DNA of 34,449 nt from Sperchopsis tessellata (lineage: Eukaryota; Arthropoda; Insecta; Coleoptera; Hydrophilidae): positions 1-34,449 of the forward strand of contig JAWQRN010000199.1 in assembly GCA_033557685.1 (NCBI GenBank), read 5' to 3'. Of this stretch, positions 32,227-34,449 are shown piece after piece. A program made the position numbers and the translations under genes. Below the pieces are notes generated by a model. It was not told the DNA's origin. It ran no database searches and worked only from the letters and a program-made list of their open reading frames with translations. Position 1 is the stretch's first letter, and each line of letters opens with the position of its first letter.

Positions 32227-32265
32227 CATATATATATATATATATATATATACATAAATATATAC

Positions 32266-32299
<34 letters not shown>
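32227..32299. repeat. TA/CATA microsatellite
   Basis: (TA)n interrupted by TACATAAATATATACATATACA. Confidence 0.9.
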
Positions 32300-32393
32300 G
32301 CTTAATTCACTGAACTTTACGGGAAGCTGTAGTAATAGATTAGGGCCACATTGTCATTTGTAATGCAAGTTTCAGCCGTAAAAATGCACGATG

Positions 32394-32520
32394 CCAATAG
32401 GACACGCCTCCAAAAATCTAATGCGTCAATCACAACGTGCTCTTACATCAAACTCACCAATCACCATGCAGTGTAAAGTAGCAGAGAATATATAAGTCCA
32501 CCACTTAACCAATTTCAGTC
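32394..32520 (+). promoter_or_regulatory. Orphan promoter-like cluster inside the calreticulin intron
   Basis: CCAAT at 32394-32398 and 32457-32461, a TCAAT at 32426, a strong TATATAAG at 32489-32496 and an initiator TTTCAGTC with its A at 32517, 28 nt after the first T of the TATA box. The stretch is clearly more GC-rich than its surroundings. No ORF follows: the first ATG (32533) reads only a few codons. It could be an LTR or histone-type promoter relic, an alternative promoter, or a non-coding RNA start. Confidence 0.4.
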
Positions 32521-32599
32521 ATTCCCTCACTATGTCTCTGAATAGCTGATCTGATGACGCCCAATCAACTCCTTGTGTATGTTTTATTTGTATTAATTT

Positions 32600-33870
32600 G
32601 AAACGGAGAATAGTACATATACGCATTACATGTCACTTTTTGACTTATTAGTTGAATTTATTGTATTTCTGGTTATAAGAGAAATGATATTAATTTTAAT
32701 ATTTTCTGATTGTATCTGTAATTTTGTGCAAGGTAGGGTTATTTAATTTACATATTTGGAATTAAAAAGTTATTTTATGTTTCGAGTGCTATGGCATGCA
32801 TAAATGTCTTTTTCTCTCCTTTTAAAGGTTAGTTTTACCATATAAATAATGTTCCACTTATCTTAGTTTGTAAGTTAATAATGAGTCTCTTGATTCAATG
32901 GACTTAGTTTCTCTTAATTGATTTTTTCAAATTCTAGCAAATACCACCGATAACATAGTATTTTAATTCAACATAACAGAATTTATTACCAGAAAAATTA
33001 AGTGTTGTACAATTGTCTTTTTGACATAAAACTGTAAAAAACCAACCTTATCTTGTTTACATAATTAATCAGAAAATTTTAAAGTTCTACTTGTGTTTTT
33101 AAACACCAAAATTCATATCATTTTGGTAAAACCAGAAATGCAATTAATTTGACTAATATGTCAAAAAGTGACAATTATTATATATATTTACTATTTAAAG
33201 TTTCTAATGACCCACACAAATAAAAGTTATTGGCGCGTACATGAATCCTGTTCCTGTCAACCTGTATGTTATTTTTTTTCGAAGGGTGACACTATGAAAT
33301 TAATTTAAATAATTCTATTGACAACTATTTTTAGTACATTTTATTCGAAATTTTGAGCCTGAATAGATAGGTGGTAATTTAACATAAATTTGCACTTTCG
33401 CAGTTAATGAACACTTTTTGCAGATAAGGAAATATAGAAATATATAACCTAGCTAATATAATTGGAAAAACTATAGGTGATTGTGAGCTGCTGTCAAATA
33501 TGAACTATTAACATAATAACTTAGTGTTGATATGCTAATAAAATGTATAAAATTCTGGAATTTGAATGTTGCTAATACAGGGTATCCTAGATAACAATGT
33601 CCACCATGGGTATCTTGGTTATCTTACTAGCTACAAAGATGGCCAGTTAAATGGGGAAAGTTTTCTATAATTTTAAGGAAATTTCAAATATTGTTTATTT
33701 CTTAGATATTTACAAGAAACTGAAAATTTGCATTTTCTCTATTCTTTCATATTTTTTATTTAGATTTTCTGTTTTAAAGTTAACATTCTTAAGGCACTTT
33801 TTGTGATTCATATGATATTGTTTGTTAATTTTTTACTTCTTAAATTTTTGAGAAACACATATAAACTTCT
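32600..33870. other. Calreticulin intron, later part: nothing recognised
   Basis: AT-rich with no coherent ORF, exon or transposon motif. Confidence 0.45.
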
Positions 33871-33876
33871 GATTGG

Positions 33877-34038
33877 TATAGGCATTTTTATTTTTGCACA
33901 AAAGCAAATGTTTTTTAGCTTTGCAATGATGTATAATAATAATTTTATTCAATTTGTTTTTAAAAATAATATTGTTATACATCATTGTAAAGCTGAAAAA
34001 ATTTAAATTATTTTGTAAAATTAGAAATGGTGCCTATA
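33877..34038. repeat. Fold-back hairpin in the calreticulin intron
   Basis: The inner stem pairs 33918-33940 with 33971-33993: 23 consecutive pairs, two of them G-U when read as RNA from the plus strand, closed by a 30-nt loop. Pairing resumes more loosely outward to TATAGGCA (33877-33884) and TGCCTATA (34031-34038). It could be a short fold-back transposon or a microRNA/hairpin-RNA precursor; the sequence alone does not decide. Confidence 0.6.
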
Positions 34039-34039
34039 A

Positions 34040-34449
34040 GAAAATAAAACTTTTCTTTAAAATAAAAGATATAGAAAATAAATAAACTACACCATTGTAT
34101 TAATTACAAAAATATGTCTTGAATGTTTATAGTTATTTATTTTATAATAATCCTGAAATAAAAATTGCTCACCTTTAAAATATTGTAAAATGTATGGTTC
34201 AGAGCCGCAATTTATTAATCGATTTTTTTAAATCTTATTTGCTATCATCAATCCAATTTTTAGTATGTAGGGAAGATTTATTTAGTTTAGATTTCTACAG
34301 CCTGTGTAATAGAGCTTTCTGTATGGTTTTTAATTATCTATTTTGTCTATAATTTCTGATGTATTTAAATTATTCAAATAAATCCAGAAAATACCAGATT
34401 TTGGTATGTAAAGCTTTTAATTATCAGATGTCCTAATAAATATATATAT
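34040..34449. other. AT-rich right edge
   Basis: No gene or exon recognised; still within the inferred calreticulin intron. Confidence 0.4.

Noticed and set aside
32154..32363. 69-codon ORF with a Tyr-Ile repeat
   Set aside because: It is a translated TA microsatellite.

Overview
The window looks like insect nuclear DNA: AT-rich, split genes with GT-AG introns, a calreticulin N-terminus of insect type, and a dense litter of decayed transposons (non-LTR retrotransposons, Penelope-like elements, Tc1/mariner and hAT relatives). Beetle or hemipteran is my guess from the repeat style; the order is not settled by the sequence. I find no bacterial or viral gene.

There are three gene models. (1) A complete plus-strand gene runs from a TATA promoter near 1362 through a non-coding first exon to a stop at 12069. 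Six coding exons (1838-2536, 2689-2935, 5627-5739, 10177-10366, 11307-11617, 11923-12069) join in frame into a 568-residue chromatin-reader-like protein: two SAMD1/KAT6-type winged helices, an AT-hook, a double PHD finger and a C-terminal SAM domain, with no acetyltransferase domain. (2) A small unrecognised minus-strand ORF of 111 codons lies at 22122-22457. (3) The first two coding exons of calreticulin (29362-29449, 29537-29641) lie at the right, with several CCAAT boxes upstream; the rest of that gene is beyond the right edge.

Most of the remainder is transposon debris. In the introns of gene 1 there is a LINE (intron 3), and a mariner-type transposase, a short Penelope-type palindrome and a larger Penelope-like element with inverted termini (intron 4). 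Between 12.7 and 26.9 kb is a repeat graveyard: LINE reverse-transcriptase relics on both strands, a second Penelope-like relic, two short hAT-like elements with probable 8-bp target duplications, a degenerate tandem array near 19.7-20.3 kb, and a Tc1-like fragment. The long calreticulin intron (29642 to the edge) holds a mariner fragment, TA microsatellites, an orphan promoter-like cluster and a long fold-back hairpin.

The least conventional signals are the domain combination of gene 1, hammerhead-ribozyme-like cores in palindromic Penelope termini (near 690-721 and, decayed, near 13781-13820), the 111-codon ORF, the 19.7 kb array, and the hairpin at 33877-34038. I cannot point to a clearly new multi-gene system here.
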